The notes under the pieces: model-generated | Databases searched by the model: none | What the model was told of the DNA's origin: nothing | The model's input: the letters and a program-made list of their open reading frames with translations, nothing else | Position numbers and translations under genes: made by a program | In this document: piece after piece, positions 53,724-62,412 of the stretch | Layout of the letters: every line of letters starts with the position of its first letter | Position numbering within the stretch: the first letter of the stretch is position 1 | From: Flavobacteriales bacterium | GTDB taxonomy: Bacteria; Bacteroidota; Bacteroidia; Flavobacteriales_D; Crocinitomicaceae | Assembly: GCA_013373595.1 (NCBI GenBank) | Contig: JABXHO010000032.1 | Span: forward strand, 25,063 to 89,062 | Length of the DNA: 64,000 nucleotides | Direction of reading: 5' to 3'

Positions 53724-55286
53724 ATGAATAGGGGTTCTAAATTAATAGTGATAGTGATAGTCGCTTTTTTGATGACATCATGTGCGTCCATCTTGAATGG
53801 TAAGGAGCAAAAAGTTGTAATCAATACTGATCATGAAAGCAATCAAGTTTTCGTTGATGATTCTTTGGTTGGTAGTGGTAAATCCGTAGAGACGAAATTC
53901 GCTCGTGATTTCAAGGCAAAAGAAGTGCGAATTGAACGTGACGGTCAAGAATCAAGAACATACGCTCGAATTCAAACGAAAAAGTCGCCGCTCTATTTCT
54001 TTTCTGTAGTTCCATTTGGAATCACATTTTACGCACCATTTATGGATAGCCATCCGAAGGCTTTTAATTATGGAGTTACGGATGAAGTGTATTCAACTGC
54101 TGGTGATGAAGTTGTGAAAAAAGAAGGGCAAAAAAATATATATGTTAATAAGGCAGAAATTAATATGAATGCTGGTGATTTTGTTGTGCAGGGGATTAAT
54201 TATAAAAAGTATTCAAGGGGTGATATGACTCCGAATCGATATGGAAGTTCAAATACCCAAGGTATAAACTTCAACAGTATTGGAGTTCAAGGAATATTGA
54301 ATGAAATTTTACACCAACGTGAATATCTTGATACAACAAAAACTATTTTGAAACAAAAGACAAACACTTTATATATTGATGCGGAAATAACTAAGTGGAC
54401 AAATAATAATGTTTATCGATCCTTTATTAATGCTGGAGCGACTTCATTCATGTATGGAGAAGTTGAGATTAAATGGATTTTAAGAGATGTGTACAAACAA
54501 GTTCTACATGAGGAATTAATAGTAATAACAACTGATCAGTACAGAGGGATAACCGTAGGGCTGGTTGGTACGGAGAATAGTACTGACTCGCCGTTTGAAC
54601 AAGTGTTTAAAAATGCCATGGAAAAATCAATGGTTGAATTTCTAAGACTGGACGAAGTAAAAAACTTTTTACCAATTGAAGAAGAAAAGGAGCTCACAGA
54701 GCCATACGTAATTGTTAACAAAGCTAAAATTGCTTCGAAATTACCAGAATCCATAAAAGCATCTGTAACCATTATTCCAAATGAGGATTCTCATGGAAGC
54801 GGTTTCTTCATTAGTGAAAATCACATTATTACAAATTTTCATGTTATTGCTGGAAATGATACTGTAAAAATAGTGGATAACGCTGGGACTGAAATGCAAG
54901 GAATCGTTGTTCGATCTTCTGAACAATACGATTTGGCAATTGTTAAACTTGAGAATTATGAGAGTGAATTTGCTTTGCCATTGCAAAGTGCGCGTAAAGA
55001 GGAATTAGGTGAAGATATATTTGCAATAGGGACTCCATCTTCCCTAGAGTTTACTCAAACGTTAAGTAAAGGGATTGTATCTGGACGTCGAAAATCGAGC
55101 CAAGTTGATTACATTCAAACTGACGTTAGTATAAATCCCGGTAACAGCGGAGGACCGCTAGTTGACACCAAAGGAAGTTTGATTGGTGTTGTTAATGCCA
55201 AACTAGTTGGAAGCGATATTGAAGGTATTGGTTTTGGAATTCCTGCTGATAAAATTGTAGAGTTTTTAAAGTTAGAGTTAAAATAA
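53724..55286 (+). CDS. Lipoprotein with C-terminal HtrA/trypsin-like protease domain
   Basis: 520 residues from the ATG at 53724. Lipobox MTSC near residue 20, then a PEGA-like segment (VVINTDHESNQVFVDDSLVGSG), an unassigned middle region (~130-330), and from ~355 a S1C protease domain with the triad H373 (ITNFHVIAG), D403 (YDLAIVKL) and S475 (NPGNSGGPL). There is no PDZ domain. It should sit in the periplasm or at the surface as a tethered protease. AT-rich and flanked by remnants, so it may be an acquired gene. Confidence 0.85.
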   Translation: MNRGSKLIVIVIVAFLMTSCASILNGKEQKVVINTDHESNQVFVDDSLVGSGKSVETKFARDFKAKEVRIERDGQESRTYARIQTKKSPLYFFSVVPFGITFYAPFMDSHPKAFNYGVTDEVYSTAGDEVVKKEGQKNIYVNKAEINMNAGDFVVQGINYKKYSRGDMTPNRYGSSNTQGINFNSIGVQGILNEILHQREYLDTTKTILKQKTNTLYIDAEITKWTNNNVYRSFINAGATSFMYGEVEIKWILRDVYKQVLHEELIVITTDQYRGITVGLVGTENSTDSPFEQVFKNAMEKSMVEFLRLDEVKNFLPIEEEKELTEPYVIVNKAKIASKLPESIKASVTIIPNEDSHGSGFFISENHIITNFHVIAGNDTVKIVDNAGTEMQGIVVRSSEQYDLAIVKLENYESEFALPLQSARKEELGEDIFAIGTPSSLEFTQTLSKGIVSGRRKSSQVDYIQTDVSINPGNSGGPLVDTKGSLIGVVNAKLVGSDIEGIGFGIPADKIVEFLKLELK

Positions 55287-55302
55287 ATTGACTTTTGTTT
55301 GA

Positions 55303-55337
55303 GTTTCTCTTCTCGGATCAAATCGGAGAAGAGAAAC
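55303..55337 (+). other. Stable hairpin after the HtrA-like gene
   Basis: GTTTCTCTTCTC (55303-55314) pairs perfectly with GAGAAGAGAAAC (55326-55337). It lies 17 bases beyond the stop codon. There is no T-run, so it may protect the mRNA 3' end or terminate weakly. Confidence 0.5.
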
Positions 55338-55379
55338 TTGGAAAAAACCTCCACAATCATTCCTCTATTAGTTGATTGT

Positions 55380-55411
55380 AAAAAGCCAACCTCAACATGT
55401 GAGATTGGCTT
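55380..55411 (-). terminator. Terminator of the thaumatin-like gene
   Basis: Minus strand: AAGCCAA.CTC...GAG.TTGGCTT followed by TTTTT, 24 bases after the stop codon at 55435. Confidence 0.75.
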
Positions 55412-55434
55412 CTATATTTATGTGAATAAAGGAA

Positions 55435-56094
55435 TTAACCTGCTGGTTGACTCAATAAGTTAATCGTAACAATTCCTCCTCTTTCTGAACGTTGAATGTT
55501 ACAAATACGCTCTTTTTGCTTAGGTCCAAGCGGTAATGATTTGCAAGGCTTTTCCCCAACTAACCCAGTACAATCCGTACAGTTTACTGGGTAAACACCT
55601 GGAAGTCCTGAGTTCTTTTGTAGCTCTCTATTGTATATTTTCGTTACGGGTATTTTTCCTGGTCCATAATTCCACCCCAATCCTTCTTCCACCGTCATTT
55701 CCAAGTAACAGTTTACGCCGTTCACACAGCTAATATCGAATGCCTCAGCGCACTCTGAAGATGGGTTCAAGGTAAACTCGGCAATGCTTGTTCCTTCTTT
55801 TCCATGATTGAAATCGGCTCCTTTCACAGGACATTGTGGTTCAATATAGAAACCAAAATTTCCACTAAAACACTTTCCTTTTGAATCGAATAGCATTTCT
55901 TCTTGGGCTCCCAAGGTAAACTTCCCACGAAGTGGTTGGTTCTCAACAGGCTTTAGAAAAGGAAAATCACTCAATCCAACAGGAGAAGGACAACATTTAT
56001 TAGCAGCATTTTGTGCCGCAAAGGTTAAAAACACCTCAACAGACTCTTTGGTGTTGTTTGACACAATCATTTTTGTGTAATCTGAATTGCTCAT
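55435..56094 (-). CDS. Cysteine-rich thaumatin-like protein
   Basis: 219 residues from the ATG at 56094; 12-14 cysteines. The segment GTSIAEFTLNPSS...AFDISCVNGVNCYLEMTV parallels the thaumatin core (AEFTLN ... FYDVSLVDGFN), and IVSNNTKESVEVFLTFA fits its first strands. Thaumatin-fold proteins are mainly eukaryotic, some being glucan-binding or antifungal; bacterial members are rare. No signal peptide is visible, which is odd for a disulphide-rich protein. The similarity is by eye only. Confidence 0.5.
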   Translation of the reverse strand: MSNSDYTKMIVSNNTKESVEVFLTFAAQNAANKCCPSPVGLSDFPFLKPVENQPLRGKFTLGAQEEMLFDSKGKCFSGNFGFYIEPQCPVKGADFNHGKEGTSIAEFTLNPSSECAEAFDISCVNGVNCYLEMTVEEGLGWNYGPGKIPVTKIYNRELQKNSGLPGVYPVNCTDCTGLVGEKPCKSLPLGPKQKERICNIQRSERGGIVTINLLSQPAG

Positions 56095-56223
56095 AATATG
56101 CAAAGTTTAAATTTAGTAAGTAGATACATGCGTATCTGATGTGGTAGCACAATTATACGTACCTGTTGAGAAATATGAACAAGTAGAAATACCCGAAAGT
56201 TTCTCAGCGTGCTAACGTCAAAC

Positions 56224-59200
56224 TTAACTCTGTACAATTTTCCCACCTAACTCACCACTTCCCGGGCCCAATCGAACGAGTTGGTTCGCACAGTTCAGTA
56301 GCAAGTCATTATGTTCGATAAACAAAACCGTGTTTCCTTTCTCCACCAAGCGTTGGAACAAGTCGATGAGTTTCAGAATATCTTGCTGATGAAGGCCTGT
56401 ACTGGGTTCATCGAAAAGATAGAGTGACTTCCCCTCGGGATTCATCAGTTTGGACGCTAACTTCAAGCGTTGCGCTTCTCCTCCTGACAATTCATTTCCT
56501 GCTTGCCCCAGTTGCAAATGTCCAATGCCAACATCGATGAGTAGCTGCAATTTTTCCTTGATTCGTTTTGATGTAAAAAACGCAAAAGCCTCGTAAATAG
56601 ACATTTTGATCACATCTCCTACCGATTGTTTGTTCAACTTGCATTCCAAAATGTCGGAATTGTAGCGTTTTCCAGAGCAAACATCGCATGTTGTCCAAAC
56701 GTCCCCCATGAAGTCTAAGCTTGTTTTTTGTTTTCCGTAGCCATTGCACGAACTGCATTTTCCCTTTTTGCTTTGGTAGCTAAAATCTGCTTTTTTGAAT
56801 CCGTGTTGTTTGGCGTCATCTGTTTTCGCGAACTCACCACGAATATCGTCGAGAATTTTTGTGAACGATCCAATTGTACTCAATCGATTGCCAGGAAACG
56901 GACGTTGATCCATTAGCAACACCTCATCAAACTCTTCCAAACCAAAAACAGACGAACATCCAACAGCGCGCTTTTTCTCATAGGATTGAAACAAGACATC
57001 TCGAACCAAAGTTGATTTTCCACTTCCAGAAACACCTGTGACAGCAATGATTTCTCCCGAATTGAATTCCACATCGATGTTCTTCAGGTTATTGTGATCC
57101 GCGCCTTTCACTCCAAATGATTCTCCCGAGTTCTCGAAGGTCATTGGTTCCACATGAACATCATCCTTCAACAATTGATATGTCAGGGAATTCGGATGCG
57201 CTTTCAATTCTTCCTTACTTCCTTGGAACACCACTTCTCCTCCCGCTTTTCCAGCTTTCGGACCCATTTCAATCACGTAGTCCGTTGACTGGATAAACTG
57301 TTTGTCGTGTTCAACCGCTACCACCGTATTTCCTTTCTCCACCAAGCCTCGAAGTAACTTCGTTAAGGCATCCACCTGTTGACTATCCAGACCGATTGTT
57401 GGCTCGTCCAAAACGTACGTCACTCCATATAGATTTGCCGAAAACTGCCCTGCCAACGCAATTCGTTGGTGTTCTCCTCCTGAGAGGCTTTTCACGGATC
57501 GATTCAAACTTAAATGTCCTAGTCCGAGATCAAGAATGGGTTTCATTTTTCGTTGAACCCCCGGAATAATAGCCTGCGCAATTGCCTTTTCCGCTTTCGA
57601 TTCAATCGGGGAAAGATCTGAGAATCGTTCATAACACTCGTTCACCGTTAATTGAGTCAATTCATGAATGTTCAATCCCAAAAAGTGCGTTTGCAACAGC
57701 TCTGGTTTTAAGCGACTTCCGTTACACGTAGAACATTTCACTTCGTGCAATACCGCTTCAAGCGTTTGTTTGTTCTTATTGGAAAGTTTCCGCTGGAATT
57801 CATCGTTGAGGTAATTGCACAAGCCCAACCATTTCGCTTTCAATTGCTGCGTTCCCGTTCTAGATTTCGTTTTGAAAGTCCATGTTACATCCCATTCCGT
57901 ATCGTCTCCATACAAAACAACCGCTTGTTGTTCCAACGATAATTCGTTCCATGGGCGATCTAACTCCCACTTTTTATGCGCTGCCAATGTTTTCAAGGTC
58001 GCAATGAACTGACCGTTTTCATCTCCATAATACTGCACCGCTTTATTGGTAGAGATTGCTCCATCGAAGATGGATTTTTCTGGGTTGACGATCACTGCAT
58101 CTGGATCACACTTGAGTTGTACGCCCAATCCTCCGCAGGCTTCACATGCGCCGCTGTGGTGATTAAAGGAATAATTCTGCGCCGAATAATTGCGTCCTCT
58201 TTCTGCGCCAATTCGAGCATAGAGTAAGCGAATGGCATCATAAATTCCCGACATTGTTCCCACAGTCGATCGGTTGGAAGTATTTCCCGACTTGCGTTTC
58301 AAAGCGATCGCTGGTCCCAAGCCTTTACTATCGGTTAAAACTGCGTGGTTCGAAGATTGTATCAAAGAGCGATTATACGCTGAAAATGATTCCGTAAATC
58401 GAGCATTTGCTTCTGAAAAAAGTGTGTCGTAGACCAAGGAGGATTTCCCGCTGCCCGATAAGCCTGTTACCGTTGTCATCTGACGTTTCGGAATTCGAAC
58501 AGTAATCTTCTTGAGTTGATTCGTTTCAACTTCAGAGAGAATGATTTCATCCGTTTTCGTATTTGGAATCGTCTTTTCCGAATAATCAACCTCTTTTTGC
58601 TTCTTCGGAACGCCTTGATAGATAACATGTCCACCATTTCTTCCGCTTTCTGGTCCCATTTCGATGTGCCAATCGCACTGTTCAATGATAGTTTCGTCTT
58701 GTTCAATACAGACAATCGTATTTCCTTTTTCGGTTAATCGATCGAACAAATTCAGCAAGGTCTTCACGTCTTGATGATGCAATCCAGTGCTTGGCTCGGC
58801 AATGATGTACAAGGTTGAACCCGTTTCCTTTTTCTGTAATTGATTGGCCAGTTTGATGCGTTGTGCCTCCCCGCCAGAAAGTGTGGTAGACGATTGTCCC
58901 AATGTCAAATATCCCAATCCGATGGCATGTAAGGTTTCGATTCCTTTGAGAATTTTCGGTTGGTCATGGAAAAATGTCACGGCTTCGTTCACACGCATAT
59001 CGTAGATATCTGCAATGGATTTTTCTTGATACAACACTTCCAAAGTAGGCACGTTGAAACGTTTACCGTTACACTCTCCGCATAAAAGATCTACGTTTCC
59101 GAGAAAATGCATGCCAATTTGCGTTTTTCCTGCTCCTTGGCAAGCTTCACATCGTCCGCCTTTGTTATTAAATGAAAAGCGCGATTTTGTATACGAACGT

Positions 59201-61008
59201 TCTTTCGAAAGCGGCTGCTTGGCGAATAAATCACGTATGTGATCGGAAATTCCGAGGTAGGTCGCTGGATTGCTTCGTGGTGTTTTTCCGATGGGAGATT
59301 GATCGATGTAGGTGAGTTGGGATATGTGGGCTTCGGATTCGTTCAGCCCACGTATGGCGGTTTTATTACTCATTGACTCCTGAACGCCGAGGGCTGAGCG
59401 CAGCCGAAGCCCGTCCTCCACCAATTCCATCAAGGTTCCTTTTACCAAACTCGATTTTCCCGAGCCTGATGGACCACTCACAATATTTAGTTTTCCGATT
59501 TGAAAGGAAACGTCAATGTTTTTCAAATTGTTCTTTGTACACCCTTTGAGATCAATACTTCCTCTATCGGGACGAACTTCTTTCTTTTCAACTTCCGAAG
59601 AGGAAAGTAGCGCTTTGAGCGTGGCGCTCGAACGAGCCAATTCTTTTTGGTGAATAAAGTCATGAAAACTTCCATTGAAGAGGATTTCTCCCCCGTTTGT
59701 TCCTGCTTGCGGCCCAACGTCAACAATCCAATCGGCATGACGAATCGTTGTAAGGTCGTGTTCTACCACAATAACCGAGTTTCCTTTTCGTACCAATTCT
59801 TTCAGGTGGAAAATCATCCGTTTGTTCTCTTCGCTGTGCAAACCAATCGAAGGTTCATCAAAAATATAGAGCACATCACTGAGAGAGCTCGATAGTTGGT
59901 TCGCTACGCGCAGGCGCTGGGTTTCACTCGCCGATAAGCTTTTTGCCTCACGGTCTAGGTTCAGGTGCCCCAAACCTAAATCAGCGAGTAAGGTGATTTG
60001 TTCCGTGATTTTATCTACGATTTTCTGTCCAACCTCATCCCACTTTTGTGTTGCGATCCACTCGTTCAATTCATTGAGCTCCATTCGCGTCAAATCGGTA
60101 ATTGTTTTTCCGTGGATCGTCACACTTCGTGCATCCGCATTGATACGGTCACCGTTGCATTCCTTACACGTAACCGATTTCACGTACTTCAAAATATTCG
60201 GGTTGCGATCGCGACGCAAAATATCCGACATTATCGGGATCATCCCTTTGTAATAGCCTTCTTCTCTCGGTTTTGCTTTGATTCCTGTCCATTTCAATCG
60301 CGATTCCAAGCTATGTTTCCCAAAGGGAACTTTAATCTTTTCACTTCCGTAGAGAATGACCTCTTGCTGAGCATCTGTCAATTCATTCCAAGGAATTTCA
60401 ACATTGAATCCTTCCGCTTCGCACACTTGATTGAGCACATCGATGGTTACTTGCGAATACATGATGTAGCCTGTTGGTAAGGTTGGAGCAAGTGCTCCCT
60501 CACGAATTGTTTTCTCGGGATGTGCCACCAATTTTTCCAAATCGATTTCCTCTTCCATGCCAATTCCTACGCATCGTGGACATCTTCCTACTTCTGTATT
60601 GAATGAAAACAACGAACGCGATAATTGAATGTCTCGCTCCGTTTCTCCTTTCCGCGCAAATAGTAAGCGCAGTAGGTCATACATGTCGGAAACGGTCCCA
60701 ACTGTTGATCGCGCATGAACGCCGACTGTTTTTTGTCCGATGGCGATTACAGGTGATAATCCAGAAATACTGTCCACATCGGGTTGACTCAATTTTCCAA
60801 CGAACTGACGCGAAAAAGCGGGGAGTGTTTCGAAATAACGACGTTGACCTTCCTTTGCGATGACATCAAAAATCAAACTTGATTTTCCCGAACCTGAAAC
60901 ACCCGTTACCACCACAAATTGGTGATGTGGAATGTGTATGTTAATGTCTTTCAGATTGTTTGTTCGTGCTCCTTTGATTTCGATTTGTGCGACCTGCTTT
61001 TCACTCAT
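56224..61008 (-). CDS. Double UvrA-like protein (two tandem excinuclease A units)
   Basis: 1594 residues holding two UvrA-like halves (~1-800 and ~815-1594), hence four ABC modules. Walker A motifs: GVSGSGKSS (36), GPSGSGKSS (~511), GLSGSGKSS (~849), GVSGSGKST (~1327). UvrA zinc modules are present in both halves (CEACQGAGK...CGECNGKRF; CSSCNGYGK...CDVCSGKRY). Each half is shorter than classical UvrA (~940), suggesting the UvrB-binding insert is missing, as in UvrA2/drug-resistance types. Module 1 has signature LSASETQ instead of LSGGE; module 2 has IIAEPS, losing the Walker B Asp; modules 3 and 4 look intact. Probably a DNA-lesion or drug sensor rather than the main repair UvrA. Confidence 0.88.
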   Translation of the reverse strand: MSEKQVAQIEIKGARTNNLKDINIHIPHHQFVVVTGVSGSGKSSLIFDVIAKEGQRRYFETLPAFSRQFVGKLSQPDVDSISGLSPVIAIGQKTVGVHARSTVGTVSDMYDLLRLLFARKGETERDIQLSRSLFSFNTEVGRCPRCVGIGMEEEIDLEKLVAHPEKTIREGALAPTLPTGYIMYSQVTIDVLNQVCEAEGFNVEIPWNELTDAQQEVILYGSEKIKVPFGKHSLESRLKWTGIKAKPREEGYYKGMIPIMSDILRRDRNPNILKYVKSVTCKECNGDRINADARSVTIHGKTITDLTRMELNELNEWIATQKWDEVGQKIVDKITEQITLLADLGLGHLNLDREAKSLSASETQRLRVANQLSSSLSDVLYIFDEPSIGLHSEENKRMIFHLKELVRKGNSVIVVEHDLTTIRHADWIVDVGPQAGTNGGEILFNGSFHDFIHQKELARSSATLKALLSSSEVEKKEVRPDRGSIDLKGCTKNNLKNIDVSFQIGKLNIVSGPSGSGKSSLVKGTLMELVEDGLRLRSALGVQESMSNKTAIRGLNESEAHISQLTYIDQSPIGKTPRSNPATYLGISDHIRDLFAKQPLSKERSYTKSRFSFNNKGGRCEACQGAGKTQIGMHFLGNVDLLCGECNGKRFNVPTLEVLYQEKSIADIYDMRVNEAVTFFHDQPKILKGIETLHAIGLGYLTLGQSSTTLSGGEAQRIKLANQLQKKETGSTLYIIAEPSTGLHHQDVKTLLNLFDRLTEKGNTIVCIEQDETIIEQCDWHIEMGPESGRNGGHVIYQGVPKKQKEVDYSEKTIPNTKTDEIILSEVETNQLKKITVRIPKRQMTTVTGLSGSGKSSLVYDTLFSEANARFTESFSAYNRSLIQSSNHAVLTDSKGLGPAIALKRKSGNTSNRSTVGTMSGIYDAIRLLYARIGAERGRNYSAQNYSFNHHSGACEACGGLGVQLKCDPDAVIVNPEKSIFDGAISTNKAVQYYGDENGQFIATLKTLAAHKKWELDRPWNELSLEQQAVVLYGDDTEWDVTWTFKTKSRTGTQQLKAKWLGLCNYLNDEFQRKLSNKNKQTLEAVLHEVKCSTCNGSRLKPELLQTHFLGLNIHELTQLTVNECYERFSDLSPIESKAEKAIAQAIIPGVQRKMKPILDLGLGHLSLNRSVKSLSGGEHQRIALAGQFSANLYGVTYVLDEPTIGLDSQQVDALTKLLRGLVEKGNTVVAVEHDKQFIQSTDYVIEMGPKAGKAGGEVVFQGSKEELKAHPNSLTYQLLKDDVHVEPMTFENSGESFGVKGADHNNLKNIDVEFNSGEIIAVTGVSGSGKSTLVRDVLFQSYEKKRAVGCSSVFGLEEFDEVLLMDQRPFPGNRLSTIGSFTKILDDIRGEFAKTDDAKQHGFKKADFSYQSKKGKCSSCNGYGKQKTSLDFMGDVWTTCDVCSGKRYNSDILECKLNKQSVGDVIKMSIYEAFAFFTSKRIKEKLQLLIDVGIGHLQLGQAGNELSGGEAQRLKLASKLMNPEGKSLYLFDEPSTGLHQQDILKLIDLFQRLVEKGNTVLFIEHNDLLLNCANQLVRLGPGSGELGGKIVQS
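59326..59412. repeat. REPIN-like element inside the double-uvrA gene
   Basis: GTGGGCT...AGCCCAC (59326-59351) and, in inverted orientation, GGGCTGAG...GAAGCCC (59391-59412) flank about 40 bp. The right unit differs by one base from the reverse complement of the element at 7572-7593. It encodes residues ~532-562 of the UvrA-like protein in frame. Confidence 0.65.
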
Positions 61009-61091
61009 GTTGTGAAGTTAGGAAAAGTTAAAATGAAAGCTCTACTTTTGAAATGTTGGACGAACAAAACCGTCTAATAGAAAAAAGGATT

Positions 61092-61781
61092 ATGGATCAG
61101 AAAAAAATTACCGTGGATATCGTTTCAGACGTAGCTTGTCCATGGTGTTATGTGGGGAAGAAACGATTTGAAGCAGCATTGGAAAAGTGGGAAGGATCGC
61201 CAATTGAAGTAACTTGGCATCCGTATCAGTTGGACCCAACACTGCCGAATGAGGGAATTGGGAGAGATGATTATTTGACCAACAAATTTGGGAGTATTGA
61301 TGCTACCCGCGAAATGACCAACCGTTTAACTTCCGTAGGAAAAGAGGTTGGAATCGATTTTAATTTCGGTGAAAAATGGACGGCATTCAACACGCTTCAT
61401 TTGCATCAACTTTTGGATGTTGCAGGGCAAGAAGGGTTCAAAGCTGAACTGAAAGGGCGATTTTTGAAAGCTTATTTTGAAGATTTGACGCCTCTCAACG
61501 ATCCAGAAGTATTGTATAACATACTCGCTGATTTCGGTTGGGATTCAGAAAAAGTTGATGCCATCATTAATGACAGTTCGATTGCTTCAAAGGTGAAAGC
61601 AGAGATTGCGCATTACCAGCAAATGGGTGTTTCTGGTGTTCCCTTTTTTGTGATTAACAACAAGTATGGAATTAGTGGAGCTCAGCCCACCGAAGCATTT
61701 TTGGAGGCATTATCGCAAGTTGACGCCATGCCATCCATGGAAGAAGGAGAAAGTTGTGAACCAGGAGGGGACTGTTGCTAG
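61092..61781 (+). CDS. DsbA family oxidoreductase (FrnE-like)
   Basis: 229 residues from the ATG at 61092. A -7 box TACTTTTG at 61043-61050 excludes the longer frame from 61053. The thioredoxin-fold active site C16-P-W-C19 (VACPWCYVG) is followed by a helical insert and the cis-Pro segment GVSGVPFFVIN. FrnE/YwbO-like proteins are cytoplasmic dithiol oxidoreductases. An unusual tail (GESCEPGGDCC) adds three cysteines. The terminator overlaps the stop codon. Confidence 0.92.
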   Translation: MDQKKITVDIVSDVACPWCYVGKKRFEAALEKWEGSPIEVTWHPYQLDPTLPNEGIGRDDYLTNKFGSIDATREMTNRLTSVGKEVGIDFNFGEKWTAFNTLHLHQLLDVAGQEGFKAELKGRFLKAYFEDLTPLNDPEVLYNILADFGWDSEKVDAIINDSSIASKVKAEIAHYQQMGVSGVPFFVINNKYGISGAQPTEAFLEALSQVDAMPSMEEGESCEPGGDCC

Positions 61782-61795
61782 TCCCCTTCCTTTTT
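61766..61795 (+). terminator. Terminator overlapping the DsbA-family stop codon
   Basis: AGGGGACT-6 nt-AGTCCCCT followed by TCCTTTTT. The stem begins inside the last codons, and the TAG lies at the edge of the right arm. Confidence 0.8.
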
Positions 61796-61825
61796 ACTTA
61801 GAATTGACCCTTTCGGTCGGTACCA

Positions 61826-62185
61826 CTATTTCTGTGGTGACAATTCTTTATCAATGATTTCTTGAAGGCTTCCTTTTGGTAAAGCACCTGCTTGCATCAT
61901 TGGCTGACCTTCCATTGGAATAAACAAGATGCTTGGAATACTGCGAATACGGAATACGGCCGACAATTCCTGTTCTGCTTCTGTATCTACTTTGTAGATC
62001 GTCACTTCTGGGTTCTCATTGCTCAATTCCTCTAAAATGGGTGCTACCATTTTGCAGGGTCCACACCAATCTGCGTAAAAATCAATGATTGCAGGTTGAT
62101 TCCCTTTAAATTTCCATTCTTTTTCTGCTGTATAATCGAAGACTTCGTCTCTAAATTTCTGTGCTGTTAATTGTACTGTTGGCAT
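61826..62185 (-). CDS. trxA: Thioredoxin
   Basis: 119 residues with the active site WCGPC (C41, C44; IIDFYADWCGPCKMVAP), the cis-Pro loop RSIPSILFI and a Gly-Ala-Leu near the C-terminus. About ten residues longer at the N-terminus than E. coli thioredoxin. Upstream a -7 box TACCTTTG (62199-62206, minus strand). Could serve ribonucleotide reductase. Convergent with the DsbA-family gene. Confidence 0.93.
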   Translation of the reverse strand: MPTVQLTAQKFRDEVFDYTAEKEWKFKGNQPAIIDFYADWCGPCKMVAPILEELSNENPEVTIYKVDTEAEQELSAVFRIRSIPSILFIPMEGQPMMQAGALPKGSLQEIIDKELSPQK

Positions 62186-62274
62186 ATCGTTTTTTTGGCA
62201 AAGGTAAGGGAATAGGTGTGATTGTTTGGTAACTGGGGTTACTTGGGTGAATTAGGAACGGATCAATGTATAAG

Positions 62275-62303
62275 AAAAAATGGCCGAGCAAAACGCTCAG
62301 CCA
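62275..62303 (-). terminator. Terminator of the slipin gene
   Basis: Minus strand: TGGCTGAGC-GTTTT-GCTCGGCCA (one bulged position) followed by TTTTTTCTT. Confidence 0.65.
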
Positions 62304-62317
62304 GTTATTTTGATATC

Positions 62318-62392
62318 GGGCTTCGGCCGTGCTCAGCCCTCGTGTTTTTCTATTTGAATTTTCACACCGAGGGTTGAGCGGAGTCGAAACCC
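62318..62392. repeat. REPIN-like inverted pair between trxA and slipin
   Basis: GGGCTTCG...CTCAGCCC (62318-62339) and inverted GGGTTGAG...CGAAACCC (62371-62392) flank 31 bp. Same unit as at 7572-7593 and inside the uvrA-like gene. Confidence 0.6.
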
Positions 62393-62412
62393 GAATCCTG
62401 CATTTATTATTA

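Noticed and set aside
59998..60480. 160-residue plus-strand frame inside the uvrA-like gene
   Set aside because: Antisense to conserved UvrA zinc-module sequence.
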